Notes under the pieces: generated by a model
Databases searched by the model: none
What the model was told of the DNA's origin: nothing
Seen by the model: the letters and a program-made list of their open reading frames with translations, nothing else
Shown here: positions 1 to 11,350 of the stretch, in pieces
How the letters are laid out: each line of letters opens with the position of its first letter
Numbering within the stretch: the stretch's first letter is position 1
NCBI GenBank assembly: GCA_021234155.1
Contig: JAJEKV010000024.1
Span: 11,010,913 to 11,074,912 of the forward strand
Direction of reading: 5' to 3'
From: Isoetes taiwanensis
Lineage: Eukaryota; Streptophyta; Lycopodiopsida; Isoetales; Isoetaceae
Length of the DNA stretch: 64,000 bases
Translations under genes and position numbers: made by a program

Positions 1-2009
1 TAGCTGCCGCATTTTAGTAGGCATGTCAATTTTTTTCCTTTGGTTGTGAGCCTTATTCTAAAGGTCATCAAGCGCATTTAGTCCTTTCCAGATATTCTTT
101 AACCTTGTTATTTAGCATTTCACGCCACTGGCATCACGCCATACTGGCTATAAATGCCTTGTTCTAAAACTACAACTATACCTGATAAAATTTTCCTTAT
201 GTTTTAACATAAATAATTGGGGTTATGATTCACGTTCACCAGCATCTAACAATGTGGGTTTTTACATCCCGATGTCATGCTTGCTATTGTGGCATTACAA
301 ATGACTTCTTTGTTATTTTAGGCGAATCTTTTTACCAAGATTCATAGGTCTGAGCCATCATGGTAGCACGCCTTGCGGTTTATTAGGTCTTTCTAGAACA
401 CTATGTTTGGTCCAACTCATATAGTTATTTTCCTGTTTTTCCCTACTGGCGTGCATTTATACACATTGCTCACGAGGATTTCAAATGATACCTTTGTGTA
501 CCCCATGGAATTTATCCTTACGATCCAAAGTGAGGGATCAATTGTACCAATCTCATCTGTGTCTATGCAAGACACATTTGGCAGGCTTCTGGCGGTAAGC
601 GCTACTTACCCACTTGGCACGGAATTATACTAATGTATGATTCAACCTTATCATCTTAACTTTATTTTCTTCTTTGTGACATTTATTTGGGAGTATAGCA
701 CTTAATAGCCTATATAACTAAGTGCATTAGCTTACACAATCTAGATATCCTGGAAACCCTTCCTTTGTTAAGTTTGGGCTTTGTTTGTGTCTTTTTCCTG
801 CATACATATCAACGCCTAGCTTACCTCACCAACATGTTATCATATGTGTACATAATGTAGCATGTAGTAAACATATGGCGTTCACAATGCTAAGAGGCTT
901 TGCTCTAACTTTGTTCGATTAACTTAACGTTGTTATCTCCTTCAAATAAACCCATTTTCTGTATTGCCTTTATGATGTATGTAGCCACCCAGATTTCGTG
1001 GATAGGCGATTTAGCCAACTGCGTTGGAATTGTCGATACTTCCTACATTTTCATAGGGTCTCGTATTTCAGCAGTCCTTTGAATTACCTTGAGTACTTGA
1101 GTACCTCAATAAAGCATGATCATCAATGTAGTTCTGAGAGAATTGCTTGACTACTACCCGGTAAAGGCTTTTAGAAGACTCCTTGAGTTATATGTTCTTT
1201 ACATTCCCAACATCAACCATGGGTTGTGTACCATTACCTTAGTAGTTTCTTAGGTTCTTATAATAACCTCAACTTTTGATTAGTTTCAAATATTTATTAG
1301 ATCTTGGACCCATATAATGAAAGAAGGCATTATTCTTGTCTTAATCATATGGAAACACTATGTTGGAACCTTGGCTGCGCCAAGCTGCCATAGGGTTATC
1401 AGGCCCTCTTATCCTCTTAAGGGGTGAGCGGTATAATTCATGCGAGTCCCTAGAAACCTTTAGGTAGGAGATCTTCAAACCTGCGCCAGTCTAGCCTTGC
1501 TTTCCCTCTGAGTAGGGTCACATTAAATTATCTGGGGCCAGTTGGTCTACATGAAATCTCATCCCTTTTGCTCCTATACACCTTGTCTCCATCATATTGG
1601 GACTTGGAATTTGTTATGTATTGCCCTCTTGGCGGTTATCCTGATATAATTTCAAAGTCAACTTTGTCCCTTCGCTTCTTCCATTCTTGGATGGGATATT
1701 TCATATATCTCGTATTTCCCACAGGCACTAAATACTCTCGGCTTATATCTTTGATTTAAATCCTCATTATCTAGCACCCTTGCATCATTACTCAGTTCTT
1801 TTCACTTCTATTCCACCCATCCACAGGATGTTCTTGAATGTAACATCTTATATCATCGTATATCTTTGGTTTTATTCTAGCTATGCCCTTGATTTAAATT
1901 TCTTTCATGTCCTTAATATGTTGTACCTACCAAGATAGTCAACTCCAAACCATTGGGATAACTTGAATGCTTATCTACGGTAGATCATACATGACCTAAA
2001 TTCTTCATC

Positions 2010-2054
2010 TATGAGCATATCGGTATGCCTCTTTAACCTTGTCAAGTGACATTC
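2010..2054 (+). pseudogene. Reverse-transcriptase core remnant (gypsy)
   Basis: Fifteen codons read Y-E-H-I-G-M-P-L-stop-P-C-Q-V-T-F. This lines up with the conserved plant gypsy RT segment around VMPFGLTNAPATF, with one in-frame stop. A little downstream, near 2089-2106, FFVID resembles the start of the FIDDIL catalytic segment, but the second catalytic aspartate is not visible. This is a short match, so it supports family and orientation rather than a functional domain. Confidence 0.4.
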
Positions 2055-4157
2055 CATTCCGTTTGAATGTCATAGTCGAACAACCTTCTTTGTCATCGAC
2101 CAATGTAGTATTTGATACTACTAAATCCTTCCGACATTCCACGACCCTTACCTTGTTATGTAACATGGTAACATTAAATAAGCCAATCCTAAGTCTAGAA
2201 TGGCATTATGGGATTGCTAAACATAGCACCTAGCTTTTGCTTATAGTTCTTGACTATATGCACACAATCCTCACCAACTATATGTATACGCGTAATACTC
2301 TTGTCCCGGTGCAATCCCAATCCCAGCTTCCAGGTATGACAACTTAGTGGATCATATAATCCACCAACAATTCAATCGCTTGTTCTCTCAAACCTATTTT
2401 CTTGACTTGTTATCTTGTTCTATATAGGTGTTGTGGCTTTTTACCACCACTTTAAAATGTCTACGACACACTCATAGCTAAACCTAGTTCGACTTAATGC
2501 CGAGAACCAATCACACAATCAACAATGAGAGTTGTCATTCTATGTCCCCTAGTGAACGTGTACAACGTTTAATATAGGTAATCTTTTCTACGCTATATCA
2601 TTATAATATCATATGGATTGTGAACTAAAAGTTTTTTATTACACACCCTTCCTTCTTAGCTCCTCGGATTAAATGTTCGATGTAGGAGAATAACCCTTAG
2701 GAGCTACTCTGGACAGCCAAATACTTGTACCAAGTCTAGCACATTCTCCTTGGAAAGTAATCCATCGGGTACCTATCTTGTTGTATTCACACTTTGAGTT
2801 ATTCAAAATGTCCTACATTTGAAATGTTGATTTCATAACAACTTTCATGTTTTTATCTCATATGTGTCTCCTGGGCACATTGTTTGCATTCCTTTCCCAT
2901 CCCTAATGGTAGTATGGACACCTTATTTCTTTTAGCAATTTACCTCCAATTCTTTTTTTGACCTTGTGGGGACACTATGTTTCCACACTCACGGGCATCT
3001 AAGCTAGAATCTAGTAATTCACGATTTTATCTTCTGGACCGATACCCTTGCATCTATATTGCAAACCTAAGAACTTGACACCTTATGAGGCGCAAATTTT
3101 GGATTATTTAATAATCCATCAATTATAGACCCTTGTCATTACGACATTCATCTTCTAATTCCAGCGAGAATCATACCTTGAATCAAATAGCAATGGGTTA
3201 AAAGAAATGTAGGATCGGCATACTATATCTTTGCCACCATCGTTAGAACTATCACTTCCAAAATAATCCTTTTTGGATGATGGATAGTTATGAATTTTCT
3301 CGTACCTTGGTATCTTTTCCCGGTAATTTGTATGAACAACTATATGGTGATCTATTTTGTATCATCATAAAATAAATCGTATCCTCTTTATCATGGGATC
3401 ACACATACTATGCTATCCATTTCCATGGCCGGATGTATTTCCACTTTCGTTATTCCAAATCTCTAGTACTTATTTATTAATGGGATATTTAATATTCCAT
3501 TTAGTCATCGACACCTAAGCGAGAAACTTCCCTCTCATCCGACCCTCACGATATACTATGGCGTGCTATTGTTTGTAAGCCTCACGAATTTAAACCATGT
3601 TTTCGTCAATAGACCCTTCCATGACCTAGCCATATGATTTGCCACCGATAAATTACATGGAGTTACATTTACCTACCATGTTATTTAATCATTTTAATTT
3701 TCTTTACGCACTTCCATTTCAATCTCAAACTAGCTTGAACCTCAAGCTATTGTAATTTTACATCCTCTACCTTGTTTCGGCGGTTTTTCTACCTCAACTA
3801 CGTAAGGTTACCCTTGTACTCTTATATCATAGGTGTACAAGTGTTAAAAGTCATCCTTATGCAACCTATATATAACACCTTCAAAGTATCCTTATATTGG
3901 ATACATACCCTACCATCTACACTCTTAGATGTGCATTTCTATAGCACATTTCCATTAAGTTGTATGCCGTATTATATAAATTGCACCATTCTGAGTCATT
4001 TCCGAAATTGATCACTTTGAACATGGCAGCTCACATTGTGACTTATAACCTCGAGATCACCTCTTTAAGGAGGGAGAATTTCTGCTTACCAGGTCACATG
4101 CACGGGAGAAATTGAATCCACGCATTAGCCTTGATCTTTGAGGGGCGGCATCATTTT

Positions 4158-4170
4158 AAGGAGGGGAGAA
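4158..4170 (+). promoter_or_regulatory. Polypurine tract of the gypsy element
   Basis: AAGGAGGGGAGAA lies immediately upstream of the LTR start TGTGGCG. This is the expected place and composition for the RNase H-resistant primer of plus-strand DNA synthesis. It fixes the element's orientation as plus. Confidence 0.7.
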
Positions 4171-5979
4171 TGTGGCGTTCCAGGTATTTATGCGCTATAC
4201 ACACGTATAAATACGGTGTATACATACTTCATACGTGACACGTCACGTGTAAGGTTGGTATATCCACTTATTAATCAAAGGGGTTAGTTAGAACCCCTAT
4301 ATCTATTAAATATTAACCATTAGTTAATGGGAGGGCATGGGACACATGTCACCAAGTTGACTAGGTGGCCCCATGTTGACCACCTTTGGGTTGCACGTGC
4401 CAAACCATAGGGAATTTGCACGTACCCTAGGTGAAAAGGGAATAGTTAGGAATTGCATTAACTATTGGTTTATAGGAGCATGAGACACGTGTCTCCAAAG
4501 TGGACCAAGTGGGCCTCATGTTGACCAAGGTGGGTTGCACGTGCCCACTTTTGGGGGGTAAAAGCTACGTAGTAACAAACAAGGGTTTATGTGCCTTGAC
4601 CAACTTGACCAAACTAATAATAAATGCTAATTATAGAAAGGACACCTAGCCTATTCTAGTTGGCCAGGGGAAATACCAATTCTAGCCCTAAGGAACCCAA
4701 TCCCAAATCGATTTGGGGAGATTAGTGCAAGTTTACCTTGCTGCCCAAGCTGCTAGCGCCCGGAGCCTCCGGCCGGCTCGACCCGACTCGGCTACCCCGT
4801 ACCCGGTGATGATGGATAACTCAAGCGGGATGGAGGTTAGTGTTATAGTAGTTCTTGATGATTTGTCTTGACACTTCTTTGTTAGATGAATGATTAAATT
4901 CAATTCTTTTATTCTTTAAAGGATAGATGGATGCTAGATGATGTATTTACGTGATTGAGCTGCTCTTTTTGCTTCTCCGTGAATTTGGGTTAAGGGAAGG
5001 GTAGAGACCTAAATTTTGGTAGTTTAGATGATGTTCCTAGCTTAAATCCCTTAGAACCACGTAAATGCGGCGTGCACAAGAGCCCCACTGGTACGTGGGG
5101 GCTATGGGTGACTTAGCACCATATAGCGGACTTCATGGTGAAAGGGGGTGGAGCACTGGCGGCCATTGAATGCTGGTGCTCCTACGGTGTGCTAGTCTTA
5201 TAGTGGAGTCCAGCGAGGTGTGGGCGGGTATGGGGGACACCTCTGGGTGTGCAATGGGCTGTAGGGCTGTTTGACACTCGGAGAACCTTTGAGGTGACAC
5301 AGTGGATTTTGGGGGTTCTGGTCGGGTGCGAGTAGGTTATCTGTTGATCGGCACTACTCTCTAGCACACCCATGAATCCATGATGATAGGGAAGGGGCGG
5401 CTTCCACGACTGCCCTCAAGAGGCCCGGGAGATGTAACCCGGAGTAGTCTCATAGGGTGATTCCATGAGATTGCGTCCTCGAGGAAGGCTATAGTCGTTC
5501 GAGCTTGATTGACCTATGCAAAGTGTGTGCGGGGAGGCGGGATGGAGTGGACTACCCTAGCCATTGTCTTATGCGATAGCGCCATTGTCATGATTAGTCT
5601 GGCTGTTATCTTGAGGCCAAGCCAGGGTTGATTTCCCCTAATGCGAGCCCGAGGGGTAGAGCTATGGGGGTGTAAAGTGTATATTTGTATGTTATGTTAT
5701 GATTATGATCTTATCATGATGGATGGGCCACCTTTAGGTATTGGTGGTATATTATTGTTATGGTATGTGCTTGGTGCTAACATGTGTATGTAAACTTCGC
5801 TATATAGGATTCCCCATAGAAGTGTGGGGCGAATGACACACCTCCGTGTCCTTCACCGGGATACTTCGACCATCTGAGTAGTCGAGGGTAGTGGAGGGCC
5901 TTTTAATTGGTGATGGAGTGCCATGGAAGGGGATTTCCGTGTTACTCTGATTCGAGCAAATATAGGTTGGGGCGTCACA
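4171..5979 (+). mobile_element. Ty3/gypsy 3' LTR, 1,809 bp
   Basis: The LTR starts TGTGGCGTTCC and ends GGGGCGTCACA, giving short inverted termini of the TGTGACGCC type common in plant gypsy LTRs. It is preceded by a polypurine tract and followed by TATTG, which continues into repeat R exactly where the other R copies read AATCTATTGCATAC. TATTG is therefore the predicted 5-bp target duplication, although the partner site and 5' LTR are outside the window. A GC-rich patch lies near 4745-4805. Part of this LTR, around 4990-5330, is recognisably similar on the opposite strand to 26400-27100, so a second member of the family sits in block U. Confidence 0.75.
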
Positions 5980-6983
5980 TATTGCATACATGCCTTTGCC
6001 GGGCCAAAACCAAGCTCGAACAAAAGCCATGATCTTGACTAAAAGTGCCTTTAATCTAAAGAAATGAAGAAAAACAGCTAAAAAGAATCTAAGCGAGATG
6101 CTTGCAGCTCTTATGGAGTTTTGCTTGGCGAGGAAGTTGCATCCAGAAGCTTGCTTGGCGGTTTTCGAGTCTCCAATGTTTTGTGCACTAACAAATTTGA
6201 TTAATTGGGGTGACCACGAGAACAAGATATTGTTTAATTTAAGAGATTCAATTAAAGGACACATTCATTGTTTTATCACATTGTTTTATCACATTGATTA
6301 CTATTACCATCCATACATTACAAATTACGACTTTATGCATAAAAGCGCGGTGTGCAATAACAAAGTGATGATAATGAGAAGAGAGTTTGAAGAATATTTA
6401 CTAGAATTCTAGAAGCGGGATGAGATTTCTTGTAGTTTTGGGTTTTGGCATGTAGAGATTCTTGTAGTTGACTCAAAGACTTAAAGAATATCACGAGAAG
6501 TTCTTGTGGTGGTGCCACGGGATGACCCTTTGTCAAAAATACATTTTTATTGGAGGAAACATTGTAAGCGTTTTTTGTTGAAATGTTGCGGATTAGGATA
6601 AAAATCTTTGTTGTTAGGCTTCTTCTAGAAAAGACACTGTTTGGGCTCTTATTGACATTGTCTTATAGATGCGTAAATGTTTCAACCTAATGTTAGTTAC
6701 AGCGGTAAATTTATTCTTTGCCCGATTATTATGATCATTGTTGGTGGAAAGTGGCTTTCGTCGTCGGATTTCAAAAGCGAAAAATGGAACAATCTAGTAA
6801 GTAGGAGTAAATGTTTTCTATTCCAAATAGAACTAGCGAAAAAGGCCATGATGGTAGCCTTGAAGGTTTCGGGTTTATTGCATTTGATTAGCTTAGATTG
6901 TTTTGGTGGTTTTTTTTTTTAAGCATAGTTTGTACCTTGTATAACAAAAATTAACAATTGTTGGATATTAACATTATTGAATA
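5980..6983. repeat. Repeat R, copy 1 (uninterrupted form)
   Basis: This block opens with TATTGCATACATGCC and closes with AACATTATTGAATA after a short poly-T run at 6910-6920. The same block recurs at 31218, and in split, inserted or truncated form at 9623/15278, 17044, 22079, 23835, 37930/43546, 45313, 51307, 53086 and 60558. A frame of about 100 codons can be read at 6098-6412, but the frame differs between copies and matches no family I recognise. The left edge is cut by the gypsy LTR. The block carries GTGCAATAACAAAGTG near 6352, the empty site of the 0.98-kb insertion found in R2 and R4. Confidence 0.75.
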
Positions 6984-8844
6984 TTATTTTTGGGTTGCCC
7001 CTAGTGGGGGCAAACCTTTGCTCAAGTGGGATTCTTGGAATATGTTTGTGGATATCTTTGTTGGCTGATCAATTGAAACTATCGGTTGAACAAGAGGACC
7101 AAGCCAGTTTCGGTTGCCTTAGATCGGGTGTGGATCGGGTGTTGGTATCCTATGGTTAGAAGGATCACCAAAACTCGCCTTTGTAGAAGTAATAAAATGC
7201 ACCAAGAAGGGTCTTGCATCTAGAAATCCATTTTAGAGAGTTAAGTTCATAAGCCGTGAAGTGCGTCTCTTTGGCATTCTAGAAGCATTCAAACCCCGGT
7301 ACGAGTTTTCCTTTGCCTCCTTTAGCCCTATTTTCTATGAAGAAGGGTACCATATCTGTGGCAAGAGATGGTTTCCACATTTCAGAAACACACAATTTGT
7401 CGAGCTAGAGTCTTAGAGTTGTGTATATGGATGGTGATTCAAGCGGGTGTTAGATGCGAGATCAAGCCTCAATCAATGTATACTTTGAAATTTAATGCAT
7501 AACGAGGGTCAAGGGTTTGGATTCTGATTTGCCTAGCTGCAAATATTGTTTTTTAAGTATAATCTCTTGATGTGGTTCTTATTCACGGCTCACATATGTT
7601 CACAACTTTGGCAAAGAAAAAATTGGGGCACTTGAAGTGCAAGGCTCAAATTCTTGAAGATATAGTCCGGTGTCGATGGGTTCCATGCATAGATAAGCAA
7701 GTCGAGAATGGCTAGAAAAGAGACCTTCAAAATTAGAGCATTAATCCTTTGTTTAGTTGGCAAGTGTTTGAGGTCAAGCTTACGTTTCACAATATCATTG
7801 GCAGATTAAGAGGTTCTATATAGTTATATAGTGGCGGATGAGCACCTACATCTTTTCCTCTCTTGAAAATGTCTACCATGATGAATCTCTTACGGACAAA
7901 GCTAGATTTAGATTTGATAATTTTAGCTCGGTTTTATCCGGCTAAGCTTTACTTGTTTTGTTTGATAGATATCTTGACTCTTGCCTCTTAGATGGTTGAT
8001 TAGCTTTTGGGGCGTGTAGTGATTCACAATCCTACTCTTTGCACTTGGGTCTTGTAGCTTCTACAACACCGCTTGAAACTCAAGACATTAGAAGTTTAGC
8101 CGGACATCGGTGTTAAAGTGCTCCATGATTCTCTTGTCGTCAAAGCTCACATGCGACATGAAGATATTACACTTTGCTTTCGGCAACTTGGGGGCTTCCA
8201 TCATGGTAGTTTATGTTCATTTGTACTCATAGAAGAAAAAAAAAGGGGGAACAATCTAGTAAGTAGGACTAAATGTTTTCTATTCCAAATAGAACTAGCA
8301 AAAAGGCCATGGGGGCCTTGGGGGGTTTTAGGCTTAAATTTAGTTTTGTATTTGATTAGCTTAGATTGTTTTGCATGGTGTTTTTATTTATTTTTTTTTT
8401 TAAAGGCATAGTTTGTACCTTGTATAACAAACAATAAAAAGCATTGGATATTAACATTATTGAACATCATTTTTAACTTGATTGGAGCTTTGCATGGGTC
8501 TTAATTTTTCTAGGTCTTTTTAAGACTATAATAGAAACGAGAATAGAATAGAGGCTTGGTGATGAGGTGCCATGTAGATAGGGTATATTTTACACTATAG
8601 AAGGCTTTGGCAAAGTCTTTTTAAAACAAGATGCTAATGCATCAATGGGTTGTCCATTAGAAGACCCATATATCGTCCTTAACTATGTATCATTGTGGTC
8701 ATCGTGCAAGTGGCAAGGATTGAGCTTATGCATTTTTTATTCATTATAATCATCTTGCAAGTGGTAAAATCGATTTCATTGTAGTTTCGATTAAAGATAA
8801 CATGGAATGCTATTGGTTTCCTAAATATAGATGCATTAAGTACA
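6984..8844. repeat. Block S, copy A (unclassified repeat)
   Basis: This stretch matches 35261-37135 closely. It begins with GGGTTGCCCCTAGTGGGGGC and has no convincing gene. Between 8248 and about 8470 it contains a second copy of the R tail (AATCTAGTAAGTAGG, then poly-T at 8390-8402), so S probably arose partly from an R-like element. I see no LTR, no inverted termini and no recognisable protein. Confidence 0.6.
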
Positions 8845-9090
8845 AATCCAAATTGGAAGCTTAGATGGCATTAAGCTTCCAATTAGTACAAAAGAAATAG
8901 AGGTAAGGAGGGCAACTTCAATCTATGACTTTTTGTGCTGAAATATGGTTTGGATGGGTCCGACATATTTGAGAAAAGATTTTCCATCTTTGACATTGAT
9001 TTTGTCAAGAACATTAGGTTGGAGTTTTCACATGCGAACCTCCCTTTCACTAGTAGCAGAAAATCGAGACATTCCATGTCTATAGGCAAC
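8845..9090. repeat. Block V, copy 1, with 13-bp palindrome at 8851-8884
   Basis: The block contains AATTGGAAGCTTA, an 8-base spacer GATGGCAT, and the exact complement TAAGCTTCCAATT. About 245 bp of flanking sequence is shared with 30964-31217, 37136-37382 and 60303-60557. Short open frames run on both strands; neither is recognised. In this copy V runs into a foldback element, whereas at 31217 it runs straight into R. Confidence 0.65.
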
Positions 9091-9622
9091 CATTAGGGTT
9101 TTGAGATCACAAAGGGCCTCCAAAAATGCCAACTAAGCCAAATGAAGATAAATGAACTACCAATAAAAATCGAGCTGCGGGGTCGGTCACAAAAGCTATT
9201 ATAACTAACTCCTTTGAATCACATTTTCTAACATAACTATTGATAGAAGTCCAAATGAGCTATCGTTTAGTGGAATAGATAGATCTCATCGAGATCTTTC
9301 CAACCTTGGGTGCTTTGCACATATTTTGACCATTAGTGATTGTCAAAACTCTAAAAAACATTGTTTTTAACATTTTTTACTATCCTATGGGGCTAAAAGA
9401 TATGCAAAGCATCCAAGGTTAGAAAGATCTCAATGAGATCTATCCATTACCAAACAAGATCTCATTTGGACTTTTCTATCAATACTTATGGTCGAAAATG
9501 TGATCGATGAGTTGGTTATAACTTATTTGCTTGGATTCTGGTCTGTTTTACGATTGGTAGTTCGGATAGCTTAGTCAGCAATTCTTAGAAGGCCCTTTTA
9601 TAATCTCAAAAAATCCCTAATG
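9091..9622. mobile_element. Foldback (long inverted repeat) element, copy A
   Basis: The two arms of about 250 bp are imperfect inverted copies around a spacer of about 40-60 bp. The left end CATTAGGGTTTTGAGATCAC mirrors the right end CTCAAAAAATCCCTAATG, and the AGATCTCATCGAGATC-type inner segments mirror each other as well. It has no coding capacity. A paralogous empty site at 31205-31225 reads GGCAACCATAATCTATTG where this copy has GGCAACCAT, the element, then CATAATCTATTG. That implies a target duplication of at most 3 bp (CAT) or none. It behaves like a MITE-type foldback; the superfamily is not assigned. Confidence 0.65.
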
Positions 9623-9698
9623 CATAATCTATTGCATACATGCCTTTGCCTTCGGGCCAAACCCAAGCTCGAACAAAAGCCATGATCTTCGGCTAAAC
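9623..9698. repeat. Left part of an R repeat split by copia A
   Basis: This is the first 76 bp of R up to GGCTAAAC. The last five bases, TAAAC (9694-9698), are repeated at 15278-15282 after the copia 3' LTR. The uninterrupted R copy at 31218 reads GGCTAAAGTGCC here, which gives the pre-insertion state. Confidence 0.85.
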
Positions 9699-10295
9699 TG
9701 TTGAAATTGCAGATCATTACAATATTTCTGAGCACAGAAGTATTAAGGAGATCTTGTGCAGCATGATCAGGGGATTAGTCCTGAAGAAGTTGAAGTTTTG
9801 AATAGTTGCCGTATGTAAACATTGAAATTATGTTTAAAGGGTTGATTCGAAAAAACCATAGTGGTTCAAACATGACACTAGGTCAAAGTGTCAAATATTA
9901 TATGCAGGTCTGTGGGATATTTTTGAAGATTAAGCAAACGGTCAGGCCTGAACTTCGGCACAAATTCCTGAGGCAAAACCACCTGTATAAATTCTATTTT
10001 AAGTGCAGAACCGTCGGGATAAACCCTGTAACTATGTACAGCATTCTTTGGTTGTGAATATAGAGGTCGGAGATGGCCAGAGGCGCCATGGAATGAAATG
10101 ACCTAAGCTCTAATATGAGTGTTTGCTTTGCTCGATAATTTGATGTGCAAATTTGCATTAAACCAATGGTTGGATAAGATTTATAAATTGCATATGAGTT
10201 GTTGAACATTAGGCTCATTGTTATGCTCCAATATTAAATTTCAAATCAAGGTTTAATATTGTGCTCAATTCTTGTGGAAATCTTAAATAACATCA
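9699..10295 (+). mobile_element. Copia A 5' LTR (597 bp)
   Basis: The LTR runs from TGTTGAAATTGCAG to AATAACATCA. A TATAAAT box candidate lies at 9986-9992, plausibly the U3 promoter. Unlike all the 3' LTRs in the window it reads GGGGATTAGTCCTG near 9770 (the 3' LTRs carry five extra bases) and GTTGCCGTATG (they have GTTGCCCTATG). The 5' LTR of copia B shares both differences, so they predate the segmental duplication. Confidence 0.9.
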
Positions 10296-10311
10296 TTGGT
10301 ATCAGAGCAGG
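10296..10311 (+). promoter_or_regulatory. Primer binding site (initiator tRNA-Met type)
   Basis: TTGGTATCAGAGCAGG follows the 5' LTR directly. TGGTATCAGAGC is the usual plant copia site complementary to the 3' end of initiator tRNA-Met. Confidence 0.9.
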
Positions 10312-10319
10312 TTAAAGAA

Positions 10320-11350
10320 ATGGCTAGCAGGTTTGGTGCTAATCTGTTGAGCACAGTGGAAGTGTATAATGGAGGTTCTGGCTTCCAAATCTGGAAGGAC
10401 TCCATAAAACACATTTTAGAGGTGGAAGAGTTATGGGATTATGTTAATCCGTGTAGTCGAGATGAAGTGTATCTTTCTTTGAGAAAGCGGTGATTACGGA
10501 TCATCGTAAATCTTTGGTGGTGGAGACTACGATAAAAACAAAGTAATTTGGACCAAGTGATAGCACTAAAGGAAAATCAGTATGCAAAAATTTAAAAGAG
10601 GCTCGGGGCATTATTCTATGCAAAGTGAGCCCGACTATCGAGTTGAAGATAAGGGAATGACACCCAAAGAGATGTGGAAGTATTTAATAAGACAATCTGA
10701 GGTTAAGAGTTCCTCCACAGTTGATCTTTTGGAAAGGGAATTGAGAGGTTTGAAGCTGCGGGGAAGATGGAGATGTGTCGAGAATATTTCAATAACTTTG
10801 ACAATATTATAGCTGATTTGGCAGGGAAATTTGGGTGAGTATATCGGATACTAGCCAAGTTCTTCAAATTTCAGATCTGTGATTGACAATGATAATCTGT
10901 CATTGTTTATCGGGGAATATGAGCAAGACTAGGGAAGAAGGCTGAAAGGATCTTGAGAACCGAGTTTGAGCAAAAGAAAATTAATGAAAAGAAAGAAAGA
11001 ATCCGGTGAAATCTTGTTTTGCGAGGCAAAGGGAACAAAGGAGATAAAATTAAATGCTTTCATTGTCATGAGTATGGTCATATGAAGAATGATTGCCGAA
11101 ATATAAGGCTGAATATAAAGCTGAGTTCTATTGCTACAATTGTGGTGGCGGGGGCCACATGGTGCGCTAAGTGTTCAACCCTAAAGGAATATGCTAAAGG
11201 AAGAGGCCGAGGAAGAGAATTATGAGGTGGAAGGTTTGAGAACACTAGAGGAAGAGGTGGTAGAAAGCAAGCGAGGGGATTCACATTGCCCTTTGAAGAA
11301 AATAAGCGGGGAAGACAAAGGAGAGGATGATGAAAATGAGGTAAGCAAAT
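10320..11350 (+). pseudogene. Copia A gag (nucleocapsid), frame-broken
   Basis: The chosen start is the ATG eight bases after the primer site, giving MASRFGANLLSTVEVYNG, a typical copia gag beginning followed by FQIWKDSI and LWDYVNP. The frame is open to 10493, resumes at 10582-10812, and again at 11019-11225. The last segment carries a CCHC zinc knuckle, CFHCHEYGHMKNDC, at 11055-11096. A second knuckle at about 11132-11173 is damaged by an indel relative to copia B. Gag would form the virus-like particle and bind element RNA. At least three frameshifts make this copy non-coding as written, though most of them fall at CAG/CTG triplets and may be sequencing errors. Confidence 0.8.

Larger units (their letters stand above)
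1..4170 (+). mobile_element. Degenerate Ty3/gypsy internal region (3' part of pol)
   Basis: No open frame survives, but three things point to a decayed gypsy polyprotein on the plus strand. It ends at a purine-rich tract directly followed by an LTR. A reverse-transcriptase-like stretch at 2010-2054 reads YEHIGMPL, a stop, then a run ending in TF, where the family has YEFxVMPFGLTNAPATF. A later stretch at 2493-2534 reads LNAENQSHNQQ, a stop, then EL, resembling the RNase H segment LNxAExxYxxxEKEL. At 3464-3473 an SSTY-like remnant may be the integrase YHPQTDGQTE region. The order RT, RNase H, integrase, LTR is correct for gypsy, but spacings are shorter than usual. The rest is T-rich and stop-filled. 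The family assignment rests on the order of weak motifs plus the LTR; a non-coding large retrotransposon derivative is the alternative. Confidence 0.5.

Noticed and set aside
6098-6412. Open frame of about 100 codons in R as a host gene
   Set aside because: The frame and its start change between R copies, it matches no family I recognise, and shifts fall at CAG/CTG sites. Better seen as a chance frame in a repeat.
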